DNA from: Dipteronia dyeriana
Taxonomy: Eukaryota; Streptophyta; Magnoliopsida; Sapindales; Sapindaceae
Assembly (NCBI GenBank): GCA_032871835.1
Contig: CM065297.1
Span: 20,899,098 to 20,963,097 of the forward strand
Direction of reading: 5' to 3'
DNA: 64,000 bases
The notes beneath the pieces are model-generated. The model was given only the letters and a program-made list of their open reading frames with translations. It made no database searches and had not been told where the DNA came from. Every line of letters begins with the position of its first letter. The stretch's first letter is position 1. Made by a program: the position numbers and the translations under genes. This document shows positions 21,923 to 32,347 of the stretch, in pieces.

Positions 21923-22383
21923 GAGAGGGGGTGTGAAACAATAGAAAAGAGTTTTATATTTTTATCAATTTTTATCTTATATTGATCAATGCAAATCAGC
22001 TTCAGTGTTGCACAGTGAATACAAAGAAATTGTTTCTTCTTCTTCATTCTCTCTACATCCTCCATTTAAGTTTTTGAGACCATGATGCACCCACACGCAG
22101 TTATCAGTCTCGGGAGATAGCGAGGAAGATTAGTGGTACAGACCTGGAGTATAAAGAAAAGTGAAGAAGCCTCCAAACGTTAGTATGGTTCTATTTTCTT
22201 CTTCTCTTTACATTGATTTCAATTTCCTATATATACATATATTTTATTATTGTAATAATTGTGTATTTATTAGTTACAAAAATAATTACTATCCCAAGTT
22301 CACTGATCCAAGATACAGATTACGATATGTATAAAATTTTAAAACTCATTTCCGTTACGTTACCGGTGAACGGGGTTCCAACA
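20611..22383 (+). repeat. Truncated Copia-type LTR
   Basis: The right end GGGGTTCCAACA (22372-22383) has the form of an LTR 3' end and directly abuts the RRM4 codons of the PABP pseudogene. No TGTTGGAA partner start is found, so the left part is missing. The segment is non-coding, with (AT)n or (TA)n runs at about 21568-21597, 21680-21696, 21745-21762 and 21867-21912. A GAAGCCTCC block near 22170 is typical of such LTRs. It could be a solo LTR shortened by the same deletion that removed the MULE A terminus. Confidence 0.5.
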
Positions 22384-24295
22384 TGAAGAATATTGACGAT
22401 GAGGCCACTGATGAAGAGCTAAGAAAGCACTTCAGTCAGCGTGGCACAATTACTTCTGCAAAACTTTTGTTAGATGAAAAGGGAATAAATAGGGGATTTG
22501 GATTTGTATGTTTCTCCACCCCAGAGGAGGTCAGTAAGGTTGTGAGCACTTTGTATGGTAAGTTGATAAGTATTTAACATTCTCTTATTTTATGGTGTTT
22601 GTGGCATGATGGCTGGTTCAATTTCACACATTTTTTCATCCAGATTTCATTACTGGTGAATCCAACTTTTGCAATTGAGTTTCAGCATATTGACCTTCAT
22701 AATAAAGAAACCCAGTTAAATTGGATTGATTGATTTATCATGTTTATGTTGTTCATTACGATTCTGAGAGTGGAACGTAAATATGTAATACTTATATAAT
22801 TTCAGATAGTTCAAGAATGAATACCTTAAAGTCTTTACTTATGTTGTGCCAATAATGTGTAATGCAGTTTAGTATAATACATTTTAAAATCATTGTGATT
22901 CTCTTTTTTGAGTTACCAACTATGTAATTTGTTGATACTTTACAGGATACATGTTTCACTGAAAGCCATTGTATGTGGCTATTGCGCAAAGGAAAGAGGA
23001 TAGATATGCACAGCTACAACTTCAGTACGCACGTCAGATTGCTGGATTAACAGGGCCTTCAACTAGTGTTATCCCTAGGGGATATCCTCCTCTTTACTTT
23101 ACATCTCCTTCTGGTGTTGTTCCACAAATACCTCCACGACCTGGGATGATTTACCAACCTTTAGGTATGAGGGGGGGATGGAGGGCTAATGGCTTTGCCC
23201 CTCAAACCATACCCGCATTTCAAGCATCACCACTTCCAATTGTAAGTGCTCATCTGCTCAACGATTTCATCAAGCCTTATTTTTGTTATCAGCTACAATT
23301 TTTAAACATTTTTCTGTATCTAGGGGAACTACTTGTGTCAGATTATGCATAATCATTATTGTTAAACTGTAATTGATGATTCATACATTGGGTAGTGAAA
23401 AATAGTATTCTGGGGGTTTATATTGATTTTAGTAGTCAAAACAACTCTTATATTAATTTGGAATCCTCTCGACATAACCAAAATGTTCCAAGAAAAAATA
23501 GGCAAAACCGGGGTAAGATGAATGGGCATGTGCTTCCACGGTCAGATGCTCATTCTATTGCATATGAGCAACAATCCAATCAATCCATGATGTCTTCAAA
23601 AGATTCAAGCAATTAACAGGTTTTGTTTCTCTTTGTTCACACAATTCTTTGTTATTGTTTATGTTTACAATCATCTATGTTTCATTCATGTGTCATAATT
23701 TTAATACCTCAGAGACAGGATTACAACGGGCTGGACAGAACAAATATGTACCAAATGGTTGTACGAACAAAGGATATGGCGTTCTATCTCCTTCTAATTC
23801 TGTTGGCACTGTGGCGTAAAAATGGGAAATGCTGAATGGTATGCTCGTTGCTGCTTCCCCTGAGCAACAGAAACAGATACTTGGCGAGCAGTTGTACCCT
23901 CTCGTTGAGAAACACCAGGTAAAAAATTGTGTAGTATTCGGATAATGTTTGTCAAAGGTGTTTAACGCTCTTGTTCTCCTTTATGAGATATTTAATCCTA
24001 GCTTTATATATTAGTATGTTCATGTATGATCCCTTGGATGGCACAATGTGTGGCCCTTGCTTACATTTATTGAAAATTTATTTTTGAATTGCAACCTGAT
24101 CTTGTTGCAAAGATTACGGGAATGCTTTTGGAGATGGACAATGCCGAACTGCTACTTTTATTGGAATCGTCGGAATCATTAGCTGCCAAAGTGGAGGAAA
24201 CTGTGCAAGTTCTCAAGCTCTCCTCTTAGGCTAAAGTATCTGGTCGGGATACACTTCATCCCATCTACTTATCTGCTGAGTTTGCAGTCAATTGA
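22384..24295 (+). pseudogene. Poly(A)-binding protein pseudogene, 3' part (RRM4, linker, MLLE domain)
   Basis: Exons: 22384-22557 (RRM4 start, RNP1 NRGFGFVCF), 22946-23241 (PLYVAIAQRKEDR and a Pro-rich linker), about 23430-23619 (RQNRGKMNGHV), about 23716-23918 (AASPEQQKQILGEQLYPLVE) and 24095-24295 ([18 protein letters not shown]). The last two form the MLLE/PABC domain that binds PAM2 peptides. Inactivating changes: TGA at 22960-22962 in the HGKPLY position; TAA at 23614-23616 where Gln is expected; TAA at 23817-23819; an acceptor AG changed to AA at 24093-24094; TAG at 24227-24229. The linker resembles the divergent class of plant PABPs rather than PAB2/PAB8. The end of RRM3 and the start of RRM4 are missing on the left. 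Confidence 0.92.
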
Positions 24296-24563
24296 AAGTG
24301 GCAATTTGTACACAAAGAAATGTGGTTGTGCGGCCAAGCTCTTGGGAAGCAAATTTCATTAGTGGTTTCGTGCTCTTAGGGCACTATTCATTAGTTTTTT
24401 TTTTTGCTTATACATCACACTCATTCATTGTTTTTTTTTCAGTCTAGGATATTCTTAATTTTGAAGAACCTACATTTTTTATTGGCATTAGTTTTTTTTA
24501 GTCTTTTTTTTAATATATACCGTCAAAGGGTTATGTCCATTTACTTAAGTCCATTGCACTATT
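24296..24563. other. Downstream flank of the PABP pseudogene
   Basis: T-rich non-coding DNA, probably the former 3' UTR. No gene or recognisable element was seen. Confidence 0.5.
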
Positions 24564-24870
24564 ATACTGTTTCATGTGATCGTTTTAATATGTTTGCAAG
24601 TGTGTTGTTTCATGTGATCGTTTTAAATGAATGCATGTGTGTTGCATTACATATATAATGTTATCGTGCACCTAGGGGCATAACTCAACTGGTAAATGGA
24701 CCAACTTGGGGTCGGTATACTGTTTCATGTGATCGTTTTAATATGATTGGATGTGTGTTGTTTCATGTGATCGCTTTAAATGATTGCATGTGTGTTGCAT
24801 TACATATATAATGTTATTGTGCCCATAGGGTCGTAGCTCAGTTGGTAGATGAACGAGCCTGAGGCTTGGA
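24564..24870 (+). repeat. 153-bp tandem duplication containing a tRNA-like SINE head
   Basis: Unit 1 (24564-24716) and unit 2 (24717-24870) both run from ATACTGTTTCATGTGATCG to a tRNA-like segment. Unit 1 reads CATAACTCAACTGGTAAATG where unit 2 reads CGTAGCTCAGTTGGTAGATG. Each unit also contains two internal copies of TGTTTCATGTGATCG. Confidence 0.8.
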
Positions 24871-25069
24871 CACATGACTCTCAAGTCAACAATTCGAATT
24901 CTACCAATGACAAAACAAATGTGAATGCTTATGATCACATGTATATTATCGATATTAGGAAATGTCGACACTTTTGCATTCCATCCCAACGGTGGGGTAG
25001 GCTTTGATTCATGAATCATGAAGCAAGTTAGAGTGACAATAATGACACCCATCAAAATTTAAAAAAAAA
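24822..25069 (+). mobile_element. tRNA-derived SINE
   Basis: TAGCTCAGTTGG (24834-24845) matches the pol III A box and CAATTCGAATTC (about 24889-24900) approximates the B box at the right distance. A non-tRNA body and a terminal A10 run (about 25060-25069) follow. The head is duplicated in the 153-bp repeat. No clear flanking target duplication was found. Confidence 0.55.
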
Positions 25070-25070
25070 A

Positions 25071-25648
25071 CGTCTATAATTTGTTAAGAAACCTCACTTA
25101 ATGCCAAAAATACCATTTATTTTTGTAAGTACACACTACCTATGACTATTATTATGTTATTTAATTAACTTTATTATTATTTCAAATTTTGTTATTTCTA
25201 CCTTTAATTCTCTTACTATTCTTTCTTTTCCCTATTTCTTTTCTCTTCTTGGTTTTTTCAAAATCAAACTCGTTATTTACTTTTCTTAAATATCCATTTT
25301 AAGATTTTTTTTATTAGAGAACTACTTTCTATTTGAGAGAGTTGTAGAGATGTAAGATTTGTGTTATGTCCCAATTGATGTAAAAGTAGATAGATGTTGA
25401 ATGATATTTCAAAAAAAAAAATAGGTGTTCGATTAAATTGAAAAATATCTAATATTTTTTTTGACAAGAAAGACCATATAATATTGATAAATAAAAAAAT
25501 GATATTAAAAAAATAATAGATTTTTGATGAAATTAAAGAACATCTAATATTTTTTTTACAAGAAAGAACATATAATATTGATAAATAATAATAATAATAA
25601 AAAATCTAAAGTGTGTTTGAAAGAAATAAAAAAAAATAGATAAAGAGT
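25071..25648. other. AT-rich spacer with a partial tandem duplication
   Basis: No gene. About 70 bp ending in CATATAATATTGATAAATAA occurs twice (about 25432-25497 and 25527-25590). Confidence 0.5.
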
Positions 25649-25649
25649 A

Positions 25650-25810
25650 ATAATGGCTTTCCAATTTTTTTTTTACCAAATGGTGTTGGCAAGTGAGGTG
25701 TCAACATTTTATAAGTCATGAGATTATACGGTGAGTGATGTGATGTTGACACCTCACGAGCCAATACCATTTGGGAAGGAATTTGAGAAAAAAAAATTAG
25801 GAACTCCATC
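25650..25810. mobile_element. Foldback MITE
   Basis: A 32-bp left arm (25676-25707, starting CCAAATGGTGTTGGCAAGTG) is the inverse of 25743-25774 with about three mismatches. A/T runs extend the hairpin outward. There is no coding content, so it is a small non-autonomous DNA element. Confidence 0.6.
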
Positions 25811-26499
25811 ATTACTCGTAGATAATATAGCTAATTTAAAAGTTTGTTTATATATGATTTTGTTATTCTCATAAAAATTAATTTAAAACTTTACTTTTTA
25901 AAATCAAATTTATCTCATGATTTTGTATCATTTTCCATACTTAGCATTTTTACAATTAATTTGGGCTTGTCCTGTAAGCGTTTTTCAGTTGCTGTTTTTC
26001 GAAAATAAAAATGAAAAATGAAAACTGAAAACAGTGTTTTTGGTTTTAGTTTCGAATTCTAAAAACGTGTCTAGTAGCATATACTGAAAATTGTATTTTG
26101 AAAATGAAAACGAAATAAACGCGTCTGGTAGATTAACTGAAAACTATCAAAAATTAAAATATCAATTTTGACATTTTGTTTAATATTATTACAACTATAA
26201 ACAAATTGATTGCATAATTAACCAATATAATTTTTGTATTGTAATTTTTAAATTAAGCAAAAATAACATATCGAAAATTAATTAAAAAAAATCAAAAAAT
26301 GATTTAATTAAAACTAAACTCTTAAATTATAAATAAATAATTACAATATATATATATATATATATATTATAATAAAAATATAACTGTATTAATTTAATAT
26401 ATATATATATACATAATATATTACATTATATCCTATATAAATATATAATATTTGATATATATTATATATATATAATATTATATATTACTCAGGTTTAAC
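25811..26499. other. AT-rich spacer with possible MITE arm and (TA)n runs
   Basis: GTTTTCATTTTTATTTTCG-type sequence near 25990-26050 has an inverted counterpart near 27370-27410 and could be the arm of a MITE. (TA)n stretches occupy 26340-26490. No gene. Confidence 0.4.
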
Positions 26500-26990
26500 A
26501 AAGCCCCGTACTGACTAGTTTGGCTTTTGAGATCCATCCATCTTTGACTGTATCTGGCCAGAAAAGTACGGTCCATTGGTAATGGGCATTAGGGAGGCAA
26601 AATGCCGTTTTGGGCCGATCTGAAGGATGTATCCCAATTTGCCAGAAAGCCCCTTTTAAGTCAAACTTGGAGAAGATTGTGGCTCCCGGGATTTGGGAAA
26701 ATAGCGAATTGGCTCTAGGGACCGGGAACTTGTCATCTTGGAGGAAGAGATTGAGAGGCTTGTAAATCCAGCTCCAACTCTTGGGAGCCCCTATGATGCC
26801 AAATTCCTATATGGCAACACTACACCATCAGATTGCGTACAGGCTTCAAGATCATGCTCTTGATCTCCCCATCCCTGGACATTCTGGAGATACCATCTTC
26901 ATCAAAGCTGAAAGAGAAGATGAAGTTCCTACTATCATCCAGATTCCCAAACAACTGCCCAGAGAAAAGCTCAAGGAAATCATGTTAATA
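26500..26990. pseudogene. Endogenous caulimovirid (pararetrovirus) fragments, rearranged
   Basis: On the minus strand, 26500-26780 encodes a short reverse-transcriptase palm segment of the type found in Caulimoviridae, broken by stops. On the plus strand, 26790-26990 encodes about 65 residues resembling part of a caulimovirid movement-protein region. The two pieces point in opposite directions, so this is a scrambled remnant and not a genome. It is bordered on both sides by (TA)n-rich DNA (26340-26490 and 26990-27190), a preferred setting of endogenous florendoviruses. Family assignment rests on reading short motifs only. It is incapable of expression as a virus. Confidence 0.5.
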
Positions 26991-28105
26991 TATATAATAT
27001 ATTATATTATTAAATATAATAATAATATTATATATATTATAGAATATTAATATACTAATTATATAAAATATTATATATTATATATATATTATAAATATAT
27101 GATATATTAATATTATACATAAAATATATTATTTTATAATATATAATATTATTATTTAAATTATTCTAGAATATATATATTATATATAAGAGGGACACTT
27201 TGGTCATTTGAAAATCTTGTCCCGTCTTGTTTTAGTCATATCAAACCCATAATAGAAAAATTAATAGTTTTAAAAAAATGATTTTTTTTATAAAAAAAGT
27301 GAAAAATAAAAACAAAAACAAAGACAAAAAATAAGTATTTTGTGTTTTCCAAATCTTTTACTTTTAAAACTGGTTTTATTTTTCATTTTTTTTTCCAAAA
27401 TAAAATGAATTAGTAACCGACATACCCAAAAGCTTAAGCTGTTAGGAAAATGCCTAAAAATAGTATTTAAACCTTCTAACATGCCCCCACACGTGCAAGA
27501 CCATATGGCTTGGCACGTGGCCCAAGCCCAAATACATATTCAAACAAATTCAAATAACAAATGTAAATACAATCACCTGTGGGAGTTAAAAAATGAAAAA
27601 CGGTTAACGAACGCGTTTTCGAGATCGTTTTTAAAAAATAAAAACGATAACAGATTGAAAAATAACTGCAGGACGAGACCTTTGTATTTCCTTAAAATAA
27701 ATTAAAAATATATTTAAAATAGAATGTAGGGTTTATTAAAATGGAAATAACTTTTATGATATATATTAATAACAAACCATTAATAATTTTTTTATATAAA
27801 AAAATTAAAATAGAAAATTAATTAATAATTAATCATAGCCATCCAGACGGACCAGACCTATAAAGCCAGACCCAAAACACGAGGCTTCTTGTTAATCTCG
27901 ACCCACAAGAAAAATGTGGTCCGGCCTTCCATTGTCACCTCTACAGGCTCTAGTTTCACCGCCGCCAATATATTGACGGTAGGAATTTTAATCAGAATTT
28001 GCCAGACTAATGCATTCCGTTGATAATTAAGACACGTACAAGAAGTAAAAAACCAAGTCTAAAAAGGAGTCAAAGCCCAGTGAGTCACAAAATCAAAAAC
28101 CTTGT
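26991..28105. other. Upstream region of CACTIN
   Basis: (TA)n DNA to 27190, then AT-rich spacer. From about 27840 base composition becomes more balanced (GACCAGACC, ACCGCCGCC), consistent with a promoter and leader for CACTIN. No clear TATA box was identified and no other gene is seen. Confidence 0.45.
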
Positions 28106-28147
28106 CATGAGCCATGAGCCATGAGCCATAAGCCATAAGCCATGAGC
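28106..28147 (+). promoter_or_regulatory. Heptamer-repeat leader with three five-codon upstream ORFs
   Basis: Six tandem heptamers (CATGAGC x3, CATAAGC x2, CATGAGC) lie 52 bp before the conserved CACTIN start. Because 7 is not a multiple of 3, the ATGs at 28107, 28114 and 28121 fall in three frames. Each opens a five-codon ORF: MSHEP, MSHEP and MSHKP, stopping at 28122, 28129 and 28136. The sixth unit's ATG (28142) is in frame with CACTIN and would add 19 residues. If transcribed, these should limit or redirect initiation. Confidence 0.7.
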
Positions 28148-28198
28148 AAGTTATCAAAGCCAAAAACCTTTCCCTCTCAAATCCCTATCTCGCGAAAT

Positions 28199-30106
28199 AT
28201 GGGCAAGAGAGAAACCTCGTCGTCTTCCAAAAGAAGAAGCCATAGTAGTCGAAAAAGGAGATCCGACGACTCGCTATCCGACTCTGACTCCGACCCATAT
28301 ACCCAGTCCGACGATTCACCGCCTAGGAGCTCGCGAAAACGCAGAGACCGAAGCAGAAGCAAAAGTAATCGACGTGATAGGGCCTCCGGTACTCCTGGCG
28401 ATGACAGCGATCGCGACCGCAGTAAGCGGAGGTTTTCGAGGAAAGTTACTGAGGAAGAAATCGCCGAGTATTTGGCTAAGAAAGCACAGAGAAAGGTAAT
28501 TATTTTGTTTGTAAACCTTTTTTCGCCTTTTCTTAGGGTTTTTTTTTATAAATGTTAAACTTGTTTATTGATTTCGAGAATTTGATTGTTTAGGCGGCGA
28601 AAGTTGCTAAGAAATTGAAGACACAGACGGTTTCTGGTTACTCAAACGATTCGAATCCGTTTGGTGATTCCAATCTCAATGAGAGGTACTCATTGTTTAA
28701 CACAATTTATTCACAGTTTTATCTTATTTTTTATTATTTGCTACTTAAAACAAAATAAGTAAAATAAAATTGAAGTAACCAAGTGATTTTAGGTAGCAGT
28801 TTATTAATTGATGTAACTATGTAAGTTTTGAATTACAACTTGGGCATTCAGAAAACACTGTAAAATTTGTTAATGTTCATATGTTGTTTGGGCTTCTGCA
28901 ATGACTGCAATTATGATGTATCGACATGATACTGCATAATTATATATGATTACGACTGTGATACTTAAGGGATGTTCCAGGGACAAGTATTTCTCCAGGA
29001 AAAGACTGTATATTCTGAAGATAAAAGATTAATAAACGATAATGTGATGGGCTTTAGGGAAAGCTTTGCAGTTTCTCTAAGTCCTTTCTGTTATAATTTC
29101 TTTTGATTTTATTTTTTCTTTGGGAATGTGGACAAGTTAGCTCTGAGCCTTAGAAGAGAATTCCCAATAGATTTGGTTTTAGGAAATTGTATCAACCATA
29201 GAATTAATAGGATCGTCAGCGTTATGGTGTGAGCTATCCTGTTAGACTGATAGACTGAGCACTTAAAACACTCCTTATGATTGGAAGAGTCATTTTGAAT
29301 TGCTTTCAAGTTTCAAGTTTCAAGTTAAACTAGTAATAGCTGAGGCAAAATTAGTTTGAGGGATTTTAAACATGCCTACCAATAAAGCCAGCCACATAAT
29401 ATAATTTATTTACTTTTTTTTTCCTTTTCACATGTTACTACATTTATCTCATACATGCAAAGTCTTTAGAAGTTTATTGTAGTTACTTACAATCAGGATG
29501 TGTTTCTAGTTCATGTTGTGCTTCTAGTTCATGTTGTGCTTCTTTTCTTTCTTTCTCTCTCTTCCTTTCAAAAGATTTGAAGGTTATGATCGATAAGTAA
29601 CTAAATGGTCCTAACTACATGTTTTTATGAGAGCATATCTTCATTTTCAATGTAAAACTATTGATCTGACTGTGTTATGGAATTGATGTAATTAGGAATT
29701 AAACCATAAATTCCTTATATTTAATTGAGTGTGTAATTAAGGTCTTGACATGTGGGATGTAGATTTGTATGGCGAAAGAAGATTGAGCGAGATGTCACCC
29801 ATGGTGCGCCGCTTGACATGTTTTCAGCAAAATCAGAGAAAAAGAGACAGAGAGAAAGGATGGTATGTATACATGAGTTAATGTAAATTAATCATCTGTC
29901 CAGTTTGAAAATTAACATGCTTCATTGTTTGACTTCATGCATGGTTCTACAATTTTCTTTAACTCGCAAAACTGGATCATATATATATATATAGATAGAT
30001 AGGGGAGAGAGAGAGAGACTGACAGCGTAAACTTTATTTATATTCGTTAATCTCAAATAAATGTACAATAACATAACAGTCCGAAACATATAAGAGTCTA
30101 TTGGTC

Positions 30107-30145
<39 letters not shown>

Positions 30146-32312
30146 CAGCCCTAAACTTTGTTTATATTCGTTATTCTCAAATAAATGTACAATTACATCA
30201 CAGTCCAAAACATATAAGAGTCTATTGTTCTGTTCTCCTCTTTAGGTTTTTGTTCCAACATGCAACGAATAATGGTACTAAATCATTTATACATAGGGGA
30301 ACTTAAACTGGTTGGACAAGGTGCAATGAGGCAAAGTCAGATATCTTAGTAAGCTCGTTGGAGGAACATTATGGTTCATATTTTTTTTTTGTTAATTATA
30401 TATTTAAAATTTCAAGTTCCATAACATGCTTTTGATTGAGATTTATAACTTTAGGTTCATAATTGAACTTTAGGTTCGTTTTTATTAAAATTTCTTTTCC
30501 AAAACTTCGGGTCCAAATTAATAAAAATTGTGCCTGGACTGTCATTTAAAATTTGACGCTATTAAACTGTATTTCTGTATTTCAAAACTTCAGGTCCTTG
30601 GAAATTAGAACTCCACATCTTGTACACAGAAAAGATTTAGAACTTAAGGTTCTAATTTAAAGTTAACATTAGAGCTTCAAGCTTTTTGCTATATTCTCTT
30701 ACAAATTAAGATTACAAATTTAACAATATTGGTGTATTGTAAGTTTGACATTCAAAATTTCAGGTTTTGATTTGATATTTACTTTCTAGAGCTTCAAGTT
30801 CTTTGGCATGTTACCTTGCAATCTTCAGGTTGTAAATATTTTTCTAACAACACTGATGTATTTATGAATCAACAAAAATAAATGCATAAAGCAAATCATG
30901 TAGATAGTCAAAATAAAGCTTAGGAAAATAAAATATTGAACACATATTAATAGTATGGTTCAATGAAATGTATTCAAAACATATATAAATGGATTGTTGG
31001 ATAAGTTCATACATTTTTTGTATTTAATCTTTTGCTCTATAATTTGTGATGTTTCTCCCAATGTGGCATTCAATCTAGAACTCATCTAGTGTTTTGCTGC
31101 AAAGTTTGCTTGGGTGATTGGCCCATTTGACACACACCAAATGCTAATGATTTCATAATTCTTTCATCTCTATTGCCTGTTTTTACAATTTCAGATTTCA
31201 TTTGTTTTTTTGTTTTTTTTTTTCCATTCAACTTATGATACAGGCAGAGATTGAAAAGGTTAAAAAGAGAAGAGAGGAAAGAGCCCTCGAAAAAGCACAA
31301 CATGAGGAAGAAATGGTGAGTTGATTGAGCAAAATTTTTATTATTGAATCTGTGGGCAAAACAAAATAAATAATGGCTTATTAATGTTATAGCTTACACA
31401 GATCACAGTTTTTATATCATTGTTGCTATTTGGTTATAGTTTGGCTTAATGATTTCTTTCTCTTTGCAGGCACTGTTAGCTAGGGAACGTGCTCGTGCTG
31501 AGTTCCAGGACTGGGAGAAGAAAGAGGAGGAGGTATGATCTGCCTTGCATTGTTGTTGGTATTTGGATTTTTTTATGTATATTGCCATTTTTTAATTTGC
31601 AACTTGATGGGTTCATAATATGTTCGATCTACAGTTTCATTTTGACCAAAGCAAAGTCAGGTCAGATATTAGATTGCGTGAAGGTCGCATAAAGCCTATT
31701 GATGTTCTGTGCAAGCACCTTAATGGCTCAGATGATTTGGATATAATAACCAATGAACCATACACGGTCTTCAGGGTAAATTATGCGCTGTAACCTCATT
31801 TTTCATGTAATTGGACTTTAAACAAACGTGCATTGAGTTTTTGTTACTGTTCCTATTGTCTTACAGGGCTTGACGGTAAAGGAGATGGAGGAGCTTCGTG
31901 ATGACATCAAAATGTATCTGGATTTGGACAGGGCTACTCCAACTCATATAAAGTTTTGGGAGGTATCTTCCTTTGCCATATTCACATAATTATTGAGTAG
32001 CTTTCTTCTCCGCCCAGAGAGCTGGAAACATGGTTACATACTTGCAGAAAAGTGCTTTCAGGCATTCTCTTTTTAGATTTTCTTCATTTCAAAATTTACC
32101 TAAGTAAACTATATTTAGTGCAACATTACAAGCTAAAGGCCAAATATGATCTATGTTGCTTAGTCCAAAGTGTCTGGAATTATGTTTTTTTGGTAAATTG
32201 AACATTCACCGTGTATATCCTTCAGAATCTTATACTTTCCTTTATGGGTTCTGTCTCTCTAGAGATACATGTATGAGTTTTTGCGTTTGCAAATTTATAT
32301 TTCCTTACTCTC

Positions 32313-32347
<35 letters not shown>

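Noticed and set aside
21766..22065. 99-residue minus-strand ORF with Tyr-Ile repeats
   Set aside because: Translation of a (TA)n microsatellite.
22969..23352. 127-residue ORF as a small intact protein
   Set aside because: It starts inside a PABP exon just after a premature stop and runs into an intron; part of the pseudogene.
24830..24905. Possible functional tRNA gene
   Set aside because: A- and B-box-like motifs are present, but the acceptor stem does not pair, the B box is degenerate and an A-rich SINE tail follows.
28142..28198. N-terminal extension as the main CACTIN start
   Set aside because: In frame and open, but the ATG belongs to the heptamer repeat and the conserved-looking start is 28199; kept only as an alternative.
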